Assembly (NCBI GenBank): GCA_035771175.1
Contig: CM069600.1
Location: forward strand, 12,714,920 to 12,778,919
Source of the DNA: Paratinospora sagittata
Lineage: Eukaryota; Streptophyta; Magnoliopsida; Ranunculales; Menispermaceae
DNA: 64,000 nt
Direction: 5' to 3'
Positions 21,757 through 32,801 of this stretch are shown piece after piece; the first letter of the stretch is position 1; each line of letters opens with the position of its first letter. Below the pieces are notes generated by a model. The model did no database searches, was not told where the DNA came from, and worked only from the letters and a program-made list of their open reading frames with translations. Made by a program: the position numbers and the translations under genes.

Positions 21757-22405
21757 GGACGCTAATGAAATAACAACGCTCTCTTAAACTTTATAAGTCA
21801 TGACCTTGATAACGTTAAAGGTTGAATACAATTGATTTATCAGGACGCTTACTTGTATAGTAGCAACCTCCTTTATTAGTCAACCTCTGAAGTTGTTAGG
21901 AAGCTGACTCAACATCAGCTCACTGAAAGATGTCTTAAGTTCTTCAAATAATGTTTCTTTGAGGACGCTGATAGTTATAAGTTGAACAATCTATCAGAGG
22001 CTATCTGGATGGAAATGCCCTCACCTTTAGGAATCAACTTAGTAACTTTCAGGACGCTGAATGTCCTTTAACGTGCTTGTGTCTTTGTTTAAAATGGTTT
22101 TAACTAGTAGGACGCTTACATAGTTATAACGCCCCCATGTTTTGTTTTATGTTTTAAAGGCAGGACGCTTACTCGGATAGTAGCGCCCTCATGCACTTAG
22201 TTGTTTTAAAACATAACAGGATGCTAACTGTGCGTTAGCGCCCTCAAGGTTAAGTTGTCTAAGTAACAAAGTAAGTCAGGACGCTTACAAGTTAGTAGCG
22301 CCCTCAATTAAGTGTTCAGCAGGACGTTTATACGTAATAAGCGCCCTCAAGGAACAAAACGACATTGTTGATATTATGCGTTAGGACACTGATTACGGAA
22401 TCAGG
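21757..22405 (+). repeat. Array of AGGACGCT...AGCGCCCTC units in LTR C2
   Basis: About twelve units read CAGGACGCTTAC followed 5-15 nt later by TAGCGCCCTC or a decayed form. They are spaced about 50-70 bp apart and lie upstream of the TATA-like box. Within a unit the two halves are partly complementary, so each can form a small stem. Matching arrays occur in C1 (8235-8645) and C3 (49404-49770). Sirevirus LTRs are known to carry multiplied palindromic motifs; the exact sequence may be family-specific. Confidence 0.7.
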
Positions 22406-24475
22406 ACGCTAAGTCAACAACCGTCACTGTTCGAATAAGTACACTACATCAATTTACTTTTTCAGAACAGACATTTACACATAGTCCTTTTCAGACTTAT
22501 CAGAGACATTCTCCGATACATGAAATAAGTTTTTTTAAAACTTTCCTCTTTCATGAAATCTAAAAAGAACCAGAATGTTAGTGAAAATTGCAGTTGCCAT
22601 TTTCATATAACATTCTAGCCGTTATATGTAAATGTTCATATTATTTGAACTTCAAATGTCCAACGGCGATGTCCCACTAAGTCTATAAATACCAGCACTT
22701 AGGACCAAACAACTTGCCAATCACTTTGTGTTGTGCCAATACTTTTTGAAAGTTAGTATGTGTCAAAATGTTTTTCATTATCTAAACTTTCAAAGTATTT
22801 TTCATTGATACCTTTACGTACTCAAATGATTTTCATACTGAGCTTATTTTCATTCTATCTTTGAAAATCTATTTGATCTGGTATCAACTCAAATTCTTAG
22901 CACTGATTCATATTTGGTATCATTCTTGCTGGAGATAGAATTTGAGAAAAAGTTCAAGATATACAGTTGTACTTGATTTCATATCTTAAGTACTATAGTG
23001 AACTATATCAGTAGTTGGTTGACTACTGATCACTAAACCAGAAGTTTTCATACTTATATTTTATATCTACTTTGAAAATTGTCTGTGCCTTTGATTTACA
23101 CCAGTCCTTCGTGTTTTAAGTCAATCTTTATTAGGTATTTATTTATTTTTGAAGAAATACCGATTTTCATATCATATCATTCATGCTTTTCAAAACTGCA
23201 CTTGAGTAATACCGAACATTGAAAGGTAAAGGACTGAAGGTGTATTTCAACTTAGCATTACATATTCATATTTCATATCTTTGTAATGTTATGTACTGAG
23301 CTTAATTGTAAAGTATTATACTTTATTAGAACCAACATTATTTGAATTGTAGTTTGCTGGTGTGTTTCGGTGTGAAACAACCAGGACAAGTGGACATGGT
23401 TCACTTAAGTGATTTCAGGCTTGAAATCACAACGGTTCTTCCTGATCCTGTAAAAGGAAAATAAGTTCTTCCTTAGCCCGAGAAAAGGAAACTGGTTCAT
23501 CCTGATCCCATAAAAGGATAGGTTATCTCTTAGCCTTTAAAAAAGAACCAGTTCTTCCTTATATCGTAAAAGGAACATGGGTTTCTTCTCATTCCGAAAA
23601 AAGGAAATTTGGTTCATCTTTAGCCCGTAACCTGTAAAAGGGCAGCTATAACGGTTTGGTTCTCACCCATAAGAGAATCCCTTAGTGATAAGGTTAAAAT
23701 CCTAACTAAGGAGGTTAGGTAGTGAATGTAGGCACGGCCGAACCACTATAAATCGTGTGTCTCACTTTTGCAATTTAGTCTGTGTTCTATTTTGCATCCA
23801 ATTCCAATGCACTCATGTAAATCACTAAGTTATTGAAAGATAATTTTAAAATTGACCATCGCACCCAATTCACCCCCCTCTTGGGTGGACCAACAATAAT
23901 ATTGGCAAGTAATAATCAATTAATAATATTAATTGATAACCTTATTAAGTAAAGAAGGTTAATGATATTGGATTAATGACCTTATAGGATAAATAAGGGT
24001 TCAATTGAAAATAATGAACCTTGAGAGAAGGATTAAACAATTAAGATTAAATGTATTGGATGATCAAGGATTATTTGACCTTGGTTAATGAATAATATCC
24101 CTAAGGCTATTGGGAGTTTTATATACTCCAAGTATGATTAATGAGACCTTGGTAGGTCATAAATATTATCAAATTTAACCTTTTAGAGGTTAGAGATGTA
24201 AAGTTTAAGTATGGTATATTGAGGCTTGATAGGCCATGAATAATGAATAGTTTGGCCTTGGCAGGTCATGAATTACATAGAGTTAAATTGGTATTCGATC
24301 ATCAATGAGGCCTAAAAGGGCCAAAACATGTACTGTCAAACCGAAGGAAGAGAAGACGTGGTTATGGAGATGCGCCATGATGTCGTGTGTGTGTATATAT
24401 ATATATGTGACATTTTCACCTAAAAGCTAGAAAAGGACAAAATTAATATTATGAGAAAAGTCTAAGGATAAAAGT

Positions 24476-24625
24476 AAAAAGGATATAAATGGTATTATTT
24501 AAAAAGAATTTTCTCGAGAGATATGTCAAGAAAGGATATAGATGGTATTAACCAAAAAGAATTTTCTAGAGAGATATCTCGAGAAAGGATATAAATGGTA
24601 TTAATTCAAAAAAATTTCTCGAGAC
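24476..24625 (+). repeat. Three tandem units upstream of the TATA box of LTR H
   Basis: Three copies of a unit of about 57 bp containing GGATATARATGGTATTA and AATTTTCTCGAGAGATAT. The position in U3 suggests duplicated promoter-enhancer sequence. Confidence 0.75.
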
Positions 24626-24928
24626 CTTAACCGAGCACATGACCCAAACGATAATTATATAAAAAGTCCAAGGGCATTTTGAGAAAGTGCAAAAATTTTC
24701 ACACTATAAATAGGGGGTGTCATTTTCAAATCTCATTCAAACTTTTCAAATCTCATTCAAACTTTTCAAAACTCTTCTGTTTTAAGATTTTTAATGTTTT
24801 CAAAAAAAGTGAAGGAGTTGTTTTACTACGCATTTCAAGGTGGGAAGGAACCTATGGTTTGTCATATTCAAGTCTTTTCATTAAATTTTTATAGTCATAC
24901 TGTAATTATGTACACATGGATTTGGGTT

Positions 24929-25075
24929 GAAAGTTGGCCCTTGCTGGATTGTTAAATGTAACTTATTTTAGTTGGGGTTGGAAGTTGGCCCTTGCTGAAT
25001 TGCTAGATGCAACTTATTTGAGTTTGAAGTTGGCCCTTGCTGGTTTGCTAAATGCAACTTGCTTATTTTGGAATT
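24929..25075 (+). repeat. Three tandem units GAAGTTGGCCCTTGCTG in LTR H
   Basis: Three copies of a 48-54 bp unit starting GAAGTTGGCCCTTGCTG and ending GCAACTTATTT. They lie about 130-280 bp upstream of the acceptor-like module. The open frame across them (LALAGLL repeats) is a by-product of the repeat. Confidence 0.8.
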
Positions 25076-25655
25076 CATACATGCATTATTTTTATTTCGC
25101 GCAATCTACTGTGTTGTATATATGTACTCAATTATTGTTGTTATAATTCCAGTTGTTGAATATTATGTTAATGTCGTGCCTATAATGTGGAAACCCGCTT
25201 GAGGACCCACTGGGCATAAGCTCACCCCTTCATCCATATCTCCAGGAAATTAAGGGCGAGAGAAATCGGTAGGGAAGAAAGGGACGGGGAAGAGAATGAT
25301 AAGTTTGGTTCTTAAATAATGTATATTTGTGAATATGCTTAGAATAAGTCGTTCATTTCAACCTTAGATTGTATATAAAGGTTGTAATGTTTTGGCATTT
25401 GTGTGATTTAGTTAAAGTTAGAAATATGTGACAAGTTACAACGTTTGTAAGAAAGTAACATTGAGTCTTGTAAAATTTTAAATAAATTATGTAATAAAGT
25501 GAGGTTTGTTTTTTGGACATACAAAAGTTGTAACCTGAAAATTTCTCTTGCCATTTACCATCAAATCCCTAATTAAAGGAATTTACAAATGAGAGAATTT
25601 TCGGTATGTGACAATATATATGTAACTTAATAATTTAAGTAAATACATAAGAGAG

Positions 25656-25697
<42 letters not shown>
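25656..25697. repeat. (TA)n microsatellite
   Basis: About 20 TA dinucleotides, flanked by the duplicated phrase TAAGAGAGAAA (about 25648 and 25728), which suggests slippage or duplication around the run. Confidence 0.9.
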
Positions 25698-25701
<4 letters not shown>

Positions 25702-25929
25702 AACTTAGTAATCTAAGCAAAAACATAAGAGAGAAACAAAAATGAGTGATAAAGGTAGAGAACTTGGAAGGACCAATAGAAACTATCAAGAATATGTGTC
25801 ACTAATACCTCTTTCCATGGAGTTATTAGTAAATACTATTAGATTAGATGGATAGGCATTTTAATAAAATAAAATTAATGATGTCGAACAACTAACAATA
25901 ATCAACAGTCCAGAAAACAAAACTCACCC

Positions 25930-26612
25930 CCCTCACCTTATCGTGCTTTGCACCTGGTTGATGAGTATAGGAAAAGAAACACAGCCATTTCTATTAATCC
26001 TTTAATACATTTAAGCAGATGGGAACCCCGAGAACCTGATCAAGTAAAGATGAATTTTGATGCTGGGGTTAAATGTGGGCTTAACTGTATTGGAATTGGA
26101 GTGATCTTTAGAGATAATAAAGGTTTTCCTATTGCAGCTATGGCCAAGAAGATGATGGGAGCTGGCTTTCAGGTGAAAATAGCATAGGCTTTTGCACTAA
26201 GGGAGGACCTCAAATTTGCAGCAGCAAATCAGATCAAGCCAACAATTATAGAGGGAGATTCTTCTTCTGTTATCAATGCTTTGAAATCTAAGAGGGAGAT
26301 TCTTCTTCTGTTATCAATGCTTTGAAATCTAAGTGCATGCAGTGGGCATGACGAATTTAGTTTGATTGTTGAAGATTGTTAAGGTGATGTTGAAGTCTTT
26401 TCCAGATGTGCAGATTCATGCTAAATTTAGAGAATGTAATGGTGTCGCACACCGATTGAGCCAATATGCATTAGGTTTAGAATCTATTGTTGTTTGGTTT
26501 AATGTTACTCCTATCATTTCAGACATTGTATCCCTGGACACTCCTTCCTTCTCTTGTTAATGTAATGTTTCCAAATCAAAAAAAAAAAAAGAAAAAGAAA
26601 AAGAACATTGGC
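25930..26612 (+). pseudogene. LINE 3' end with RNase H-like domain
   Basis: The translation contains WEPREPDQVKMNFDAGVK, then GIGVIFRDNKGF, then IEGDSSSVINALKS, the order of the plant RNase H-like domain found at the end of non-LTR elements. It continues to FRECNGVAHRLSQYAL in another frame. A stop at about 26186 and a frameshift break it. A 41-bp direct duplication (GAGGGAGATTCTTCTTCTG...) lies at about 26249-26331. It ends in an A-rich tail (26577-26605), as expected for a retrotransposed LINE. A relic of a stand-alone RNase H-like gene is less likely. Confidence 0.75.
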
Positions 26613-26635
26613 ATTCATAATTCATTTAACTACAC

Positions 26636-26720
26636 AGTTGCGGGTGCATAGCTCACTTGGTAAGACACTCACTCAACTTCTCGGAATCCTATTATTATAA
26701 GGCCTTCATTTATGGTAAAA
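26636..26720 (+). mobile_element. Degenerate tRNA-derived SINE fragment (tentative)
   Basis: TGCATAGCTCACTTGGTAAG resembles a tRNA A box region, followed by a short body and an A-rich stretch (26716-26725). No clear B box or TSD was found, so this is weak. Confidence 0.3.
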
Positions 26721-27318
26721 AAAAAAGAATGTTATAATTCATGTTAAAAATTATGTTAAATTTTTATTTTTTTTATTACTAGTTTTCTTGCACCCCTGGA
26801 GGTGTCCTATTTCCCTTTGGGCTAGACTAATCCTCCCGAACTCGAGTATGAAAAAATCTTTTGGGCTGGCCCTCCACTTTATAAACCATTTTTTAAGATT
26901 TGACCAAAAAATAAAATAAAAGGCACACAATCAATCAATACTAAAATTCTACTTTCCAACGAAAGAAAAAGCCCAAAAGTTTTGGTCTACTCTACTGCAC
27001 ACAAACTTTTGGTCTGGTCCGACCGGTATGACGCGACTTGCAAACTTGATGACGACCTGTGACAGTTTAGGATATTTGAGTTTAATGTTAATAAAAAAAA
27101 AGTAGTGCCTGAGGATGGAGGGTTTTAAGAGTAATGTTATATTAACACCCAAAATGTATACTTAAAGTGCATGTCATCTTAATACATTATCGGATTGCCT
27201 CGAATTATGTATTGGTACATAATTCGAACCAATTCAATAGTGTTTTATGGTTTTAGGATTTAGGGTTCAACATTTTCTACTATTTTAAGAGTAGAGATGG
27301 TGGGTCCCACCGTCCCAC
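26721..27318. other. No gene seen
   Basis: AT-rich DNA. A stretch at about 26790-26880 (CACCCCTGGAGGTGTCC...GGGCTAGACTAATCC) may be another SINE-tail relic. No ORF with a recognisable domain. Confidence 0.25.
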
Positions 27319-27643
27319 GTTGTGTAAACTAACATAAAAGTTTCAAGAAGAAGAAATTACTTTCACTGATTTTCATTCCTTCACTGCATCTTCTTCTCTG
27401 CAGAGTGCTGCAATTAATACACCACCAACCCCCAACGTGATTCATGTGGGTTGGCCTCCCACTTGGATCACGTTGGGGGGAAGTACTTATACAAATAGTA
27501 TATGTATAAATATGTATACCACGTGATACATATACCAATTGAATAAATATATTATTTGGACACATATACCACCTTGATATTATACTTCTTGATACATGTG
27601 TATAGTATATGTAATTACTATTTGGATATTCAACATATTTACA
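27319..27643 (-). mobile_element. 3' LTR of copia element E
   Basis: Closely matches 34269-34599 by eye, sharing the CAACGTGATTCATGTG and TTGGACACATATACCACC blocks. An inverted pair CAACGTGATTCATGTG/CACTTGGATCACGTTG lies within it (about 27431-27476). Confidence 0.75.
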
Positions 27644-27649
27644 ACACTC

Positions 27650-28560
27650 CTCCTTTGAATATCCATCATTGTAGAATACGCATCTCAATATTATATATAA
27701 TCTTCTTTGTAATAGGCAAAACTTTGATAAATAAGTTACTCGACCTTATTTGTTCAGACTTCAATTTCGTCATTCTTCTGTAGCTCATGTGTGAAGAAAA
27801 CCTTTTGTGAAATATATTTGGCTCTGTCAGCTATAATATAAGCTTCTCATAACTGTGCAGTATTTGTTGCATTGTCTTCTTATAATATTGCAAGAGAGCC
27901 TCTGATTGAAGATAATCCACATGATTCTCGAGTATCATAACTCTCAACCATACACATTCTCGACTTGCTTCAGGAGTCGTGATACTTTTCTGGATGTTTC
28001 AAAGATGTAGCAACTATTTTCTGCTCCATGATATATATATATATATATATATCACCATAAGTGAAAATGTGTTTGGATCAAGCATAGTGGGGGTTTGACA
28101 AATATCCAGTATTTGCATATTCGACCAGTTTTGTCTTTCTCTTTCTTGAATAAGATAGACTTGTATTGCTTATTTTCTTGAAGATAACATAATGCATGTT
28201 TAACACCATTTTAATTTGGTGTAGAACTATATCCTGTAAGTATGTTAATAGAGAAAATAATATCTAGTTTTGTATATAAGTGCATCTATTGTACGTCTTC
28301 AGGACCAGCTAGACCAGCTAGATCTTCATTGTTTTAATGAAGGCATAAATCTTCTTTATTCACTTTCAGTGATTTCAAAGTATTGGGAATCTAATAGATA
28401 TTTCTTGTCCAAATAAAATTTCTTCAATAAATTTCTTATTACGTTTAATAAATGGACAAGAATCCCACTTGAAAAATTCTCGATCTGCAAGTCGAAACAA
28501 AATTTTGATTTTCCAAGATATTTCATCTCAAATTCCCCCTTTAAAATATATTATGATAAA
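27650..28560 (-). pseudogene. Copia reverse transcriptase C-terminus and RNase H, heavily decayed
   Basis: Reading leftward on the minus strand I recognise LDIIFSINILTGYSSTP (RT thumb/connection), LVEYANTGYLSNPH and FTYGD (RNase H start), ECVWLRVMI, a decayed form of the EDNAA motif, then FFTHELQKNDEIEV close to the end. These match the order of the C-terminal part of plant copia Pol. Stops and frameshifts are frequent. It lies directly before the polypurine tract and 3' LTR, as expected. Confidence 0.7.
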
Positions 28561-31500
28561 CTTTTCAGGAGTCTTAACATATGCAACAATAAGTAGATAT
28601 ATAAAATGAATAAAATGCATACGCAAATATGATTGTTAGAATGTTCACTCATAACAATTATAAAAATGTATATGCATATTGATCAATATGAATGTCAATG
28701 CAGTACGTGCTCTGAGCCTTCTAAATCCTTCAGGGATCGTTATTTTGAAGCTTCAAGTGTAACTCATAAATCTTTCAGGTATTTTCTTGTATAATATCAT
28801 TATTCATGGATTAATATATTTCCTCGTGTATATCTAACATGATTTACCTCTTTAGGTATTAAAACTTAGAACTTTTGGTTCAGATAGCTCTCGATTTTTC
28901 AACGAGTTTAACTATATTTGAAGTTACTCATTTCCAACTTTTCAATGTCGACATTCTTTCATATTTTTATGGTTTGGGATCCCATAATATCAAAGGACAC
29001 TTTAAAATATTGTCAGGAGCAACATTAATATTTCCATTCCATAGCTTTCAAATATGAATGGATTCAAATATGAACGAATTGAGAATTCTCTAATATTTAT
29101 TCCTCTACAAGAGTATAAATTCTTCAATCCATATTTCTTTAGGAGATTCGCATACCACTTCAGGGTATATTCATGTCTCAATTTTTATCTCCTCAGGAGA
29201 TACACATACTACTTTAGGGTATTTCTCAATTTATATCTCTTCTAGAGATACTTGTATACTTTTCATGCAATATTTTTTTGTCAATTCATTCCTTCTTTTA
29301 GAATGTTTATATATTTATCAATCATTTGTTTCAGCCTTCCTCTTTAGGAAGTTGTGTCATTTGATTTGACCGATCAACTACACTTCAAGTGTATCATTTG
29401 TAAATTGTCTTTTAGGGACTAAATATAAATATATCATTTAACTAATTTGCAAATTCTTTTGCATATGATTGATCGTGTAAATTTATCATTCACTTTAACT
29501 TATCATTTGAACTTCTGGTTCACATTAGCTTATAACTTATGTTGTCTTTCAAACAATTTACATGTCATTCTTTTGACATTTTTCACTTCTCACCCTAATG
29601 TTGGGAAGATTGTCTTACACTAGCTTATATTGCATTCTAGCAATCGTGTGCACCATTCCTCTAAATTTAGCTATTTCTCCCTCTAATGGTGGGAAGACTG
29701 TCTTACATTGGTTTTTATTGCATTCTAGCAATTTTGCACGTCATTCTTCTGAAATTGGTTGCTCTCTCCCTAATGGCGGGAAAATTGTGTTATAAAAATG
29801 ACTATTGTTATTATAAAAAATATAATTTATGGTCTTCAATATTGGCCAACATACATTTATGTCAAAGAATTTCTCTTTCCTGATCATAAATCGTTTAATG
29901 GACCTCAGAAGCCAAAAATTAAAATGAGAAACCTTTCCAAAATTTGCTTTTGCTAAAGATGAATCAATGTGATATCTATTTTATGATATCTTTAAAATCA
30001 ACGAATATCTTCTAGATCTACACTCATGTTATGAAAACATTATTTTTGTGAATTTTTGCTTCGTTTTGATAGCATAATAATTGCTCTTTCGGAGCTATAA
30101 ATATATTTTCAATTCAACTTCCTTTTATTTATTGAGGCTTGATAAATCAATCAAATATTTGGTATACAACAGGTACATAACCAATTCTTTTCATTTCACA
30201 CCTAAAGCAAACACATAGATATACTAACATTTGATTTATTCTACAAACCTTTATTTTGTACTACGATAGGATTATTCCACTTCTGGTGAAATGGAATGGA
30301 TCTATTTCAAATATATGGTTGCAACCATATTCTAATGTTTGTAACCACTATGGTTCTCATAATAATTTTAATTATGACATTTGCCTCCTTCATTTTTTCA
30401 TCCATAATCATAGCCTTTGTCATATATGACATATTCATCATTTTCTTTTATTGATGATTATTAAAGTAACATTCACTTCTGGGAATGGTATAAAATTAAG
30501 TGGATGAGCATAGTAATTTGCATCACAAATTTTCTTGAGAAAATTTCAACATTCTTCGTATTGCTACTTCAAGAGCACATATGAAATAAATTATTTTCTC
30601 AAATTTTCTTCTTCAATATATAATTTATCTCATGACAAGTTTAATATTGCAACATCGCGTGCAATTCATTATTTGATCTAATAAACTTCGGGTTCATATG
30701 ATTGTAATATTGCAACTTCAGGTTCAATTTTAATTGTGATGAACCTTTGAATTAAAGATTATAATTCTTTGTCATGAGATGTCCAATAAATAAATAAATT
30801 GGAAATGTTAAATCATTAAAAACAATTACGTTAAATAATTGAAATGACTAATTAATCATAAACAATTATTTAAGTAATAAAAGAAAATGTAATAGTGCAT
30901 CATAATAAATAAAAAATTTAGTCACTTTTAGTATTAGTAACGACATCATAATAAAAAAATATTAATGTTAGTGTCAATGTTAATGTAATAATACATAATA
31001 TTAGCTTCGGACTAATTTATAAATCCACAAATATGTGGGTCTCGTGGACAAAATTCATGTGATTTCACATGAAATATTGTTAATGATGTTATAATATATA
31101 AATTATATGTTACTTTAGATGTTCGAGAAATAAGAGAAATAAGTAAGTAAATAAAATTATAATATAACTTCTGGTTATGAAAAATATAACTTTCAGCTAG
31201 AAAATTATTTTTTAATAGCTTCAGGCTATAAATTCGTCTACATAACTTTAATTTATGTAAGTAAAATATCAGTATAGATTCATGCTATATGAATTTCTCT
31301 ATATAGCTTCAGATTATAAATTCATTTTTTCACATAATTTTGATCTTGCAAGTTCAGAGCATTTGATCATAAAAAAATATTTGAATCAAAAATCATAATA
31401 TTCACATTTATTTGATATTACAACTTCAAGTACAATTAACCAAAATAAACTTTTTTATCGCTTTAAGCTATAAAGCATTTTCTCCGCAACCTTTTGCCAT

Positions 31501-31640
31501 AAGAATTAAAATATAACAACGTAGCTTCAGGCTATAAAGAAAGTTTTCTTTATAGCAAGCTATAATAATCCAAATAGAACATTATAATAATAATCCAAAA
31601 ATATAAAAAGTAATTGAAGAAGACATACCCATTTTTTGTT
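28561..31640 (-). other. AT-rich interior of element E with recurring CTTCAGG phrase
   Basis: No ORF of note. The plus strand repeats CTTC(A/G/T)GG(T) or close variants more than twenty times, for example ACTTCAGGTTC, ACTTCGGGTTC, ACTTCTGGTTC and GCTTCAGGCTATAAA, at spacings of roughly 30-250 bp. It lies where the rest of copia gag-pol would be expected. It may be decayed coding sequence or a repetitive spacer. Confidence 0.4.
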
Positions 31641-32282
31641 TTTTCTTTTGCGAAGTCTAGCTAAAGACCCACCGTATCTTTACATTGACGCCTTAATTGA
31701 CAAAAACCCTTGGAATTTGGAGATCTCATGGGGGTCAAAAGATATTATAAACAAAATAAGCCGTCAGTGACCTCGGTTCTATATTATTTTTCTTGCAGGT
31801 ACCCAATGCTTTGATCTATATTATATTTCTTCATATGGTTATCTAATGCTTTGAGAAATATTATATTTCTTGAGTCTATAAAGAAAGGTCCTGATAAAGC
31901 AGATGTAACAGTTGAGTCTATCAATAAGAAATCAAGAAATTGTTAACCAATCCAGCCAGTTGGACCCTCCTCCGCCATTGGGCTTATTCAATGGCAGTCT
32001 GCCATATGTTTAACAATTTCTCTGGTTTGAAGTGGCTTCTAGCCATGACCAACAATTGGCAGACGGGAGGTTGGGGCAAAGTTACCCATATGATTAAACG
32101 ATTACCAAGGCAATACACACTGGAGCTCCTAATCATCCCCCATCTAAGGATATGGCACCATCACTTACGCAATGGAGAGCGAGTTGCATTTCTGCTCTGG
32201 TGCTGTATACTTGCAATCGCGAGAATAGATAGTAGAATAATGTCTCTTGGAGACCATGACCAGCAGCAATGAACCCCATAAA
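31641..32282. other. Unrecognised segment in element E
   Basis: Higher in GC than its left neighbour. A 110-codon plus-strand ORF (31940-32272) has no recognisable domain and may be chance. On the minus strand, a frame ending DPLKPRLPSGECPP stops just right of this segment (32283) and may be part of a captured plant gene that I cannot name. Confidence 0.25.
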
Positions 32283-32413
32283 TCATGGTGGGCACTCTCC
32301 ACTAGGTAATCTTGGCTTTAGTGGATCTACTCTCCGCTGTGGATCATCAGCTAAAAGATCACCACCATTCACTTGAAATCCCATCTTTTCGGCTCGTTGT
32401 GGTGGTGGTTTGA

Positions 32414-32569
32414 ATCGTCGATAAATGCTCTCATGTCCTGATCTGCGATCTGAAAGCACGCGATCACGTTCGGATCCATCCCCGGCGGGAACGTAGATAA
32501 CAACAGCGACGCGAAAGGACTCCTGTACTCTGGCGCCAACGGTTGTTGTGGATAACCACCGCAAGGGTA
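32414..32569 (-). pseudogene. Fragment of a penta-EF-hand gene (CML49/50-like)
   Basis: The minus-strand frame reads PYPCGGYPQQP, then YRSPFASLL, then FPPGMDPNVIACFQ and IADQDMRAFIDD. Plant penta-EF-hand proteins of the CML48-50 group have exactly this order: a Gly/Tyr/Pro-rich N terminus, a YGSPFASL block, a FPPGTDPN block, and the first EF loop DxDxSGFID. The first loop is damaged here (MRAF for SGF). Only about 52 codons remain and no downstream exons are present, so it is a fragment. Confidence 0.75.
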
Positions 32570-32617
32570 AGGTGCGTCCGTGCAACTCTCTCTCAAAATC
32601 TTCGAACTGAACAAATG

Positions 32618-32801
32618 ATGAACACCACCACCGCCGATTCCAACGACAATGAGTTGCAGAGTGTTTTCAATCGCTTCGATGCGAACAAAGATGAAAAGAT
32701 CTCCAGTGGCGAACTCAACGACGTCCTCCACGCGCTCGGCTCCGGCAAGTCGCGGAGGAGCTGAAGCAAACGATGGCCGAGATCAACGGCGACGGATTCA
32801 T
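32618..32801 (+). pseudogene. 5' fragment of a calmodulin-like EF-hand gene
   Basis: It starts MNTTTADSND at 32618. The first EF-hand loop DANKDEKISSGEL is well formed (32678-32713; Asp1, Asn3, Asp5, Ile8, Glu12). One frameshift near 32750 leads into VAEELKQTMAEINGDGFI, the start of the second EF-hand. It is then cut off by the copia LTR that begins at 32802. The family (CML) is confident. The gene is clearly truncated and lies head-to-head with the penta-EF-hand fragment on the other strand. Confidence 0.75.

Larger units (their letters stand above)
12761..23895 (+). mobile_element. Sirevirus-type solo LTR C2 carrying the chromovirus
   Basis: It starts TGTTAACC and ends GGACCAACA. TSDs are perfect: ATAAT at 12756-12760 and 23896-23900. 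It comprises 12761-13091 plus 21476-23895, about 2.75 kb without the nested gypsy element. It shows TTTTGATGATCACAAACAAA near its start, the AGGACGCT/AGCGCCCTC array (21757-22405), a TATA-like CTATAAATA at about 22684, CCCATAAGAGAATCC with AGGTTAGGTAGTG, and the closing CCAATTCACCCCCCTCTTGGG. There is no internal coding region, so it is a solo LTR. Confidence 0.85.
12648..24400 (+). mobile_element. Gypsy LTR B3 split by LTR C2
   Basis: 12648-12760 and 23901 to about 24395 together match the reverse complement of LTR B1. In B1 the sequence CATATAATATTGGCAAG is continuous; here it is opened at ATAAT by C2. Collinearity is lost near 24390 in a GTGTGTATATAT stretch just before solo LTR H, so the right end of B3 is missing or replaced. 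Confidence 0.75.
24406..25613 (+). mobile_element. Solo LTR H (1.2 kb)
   Basis: It starts TGTGACATTTTCACC and ends TCGGTATGTGACA. Flanks are ATATA at 24401-24405 and 25614-25618; the match is perfect but low in complexity. A TATA-like CTATAAATAGGG lies at about 24705 and an acceptor-like module at 25208-25245 (CACTGGGC, GCTCACCCC, TATCTCCAG). Two tandem-repeat blocks lie within it. No coding capacity. Confidence 0.8.

Noticed and set aside
21757..22405. CRISPR-like regular array
   Set aside because: Units are diverged, spacing is irregular and the context is a plant LTR; not CRISPR.
24934..25146. Leu/Ala-rich ORF with LALAGLL repeats
   Set aside because: It is the translation of a tandem repeat inside solo LTR H; the repeat explains the periodic protein.
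31940..32272. 110-codon plus-strand ORF
   Set aside because: No recognisable domain or family, and it lies in copia debris; treated as unrecognised sequence.
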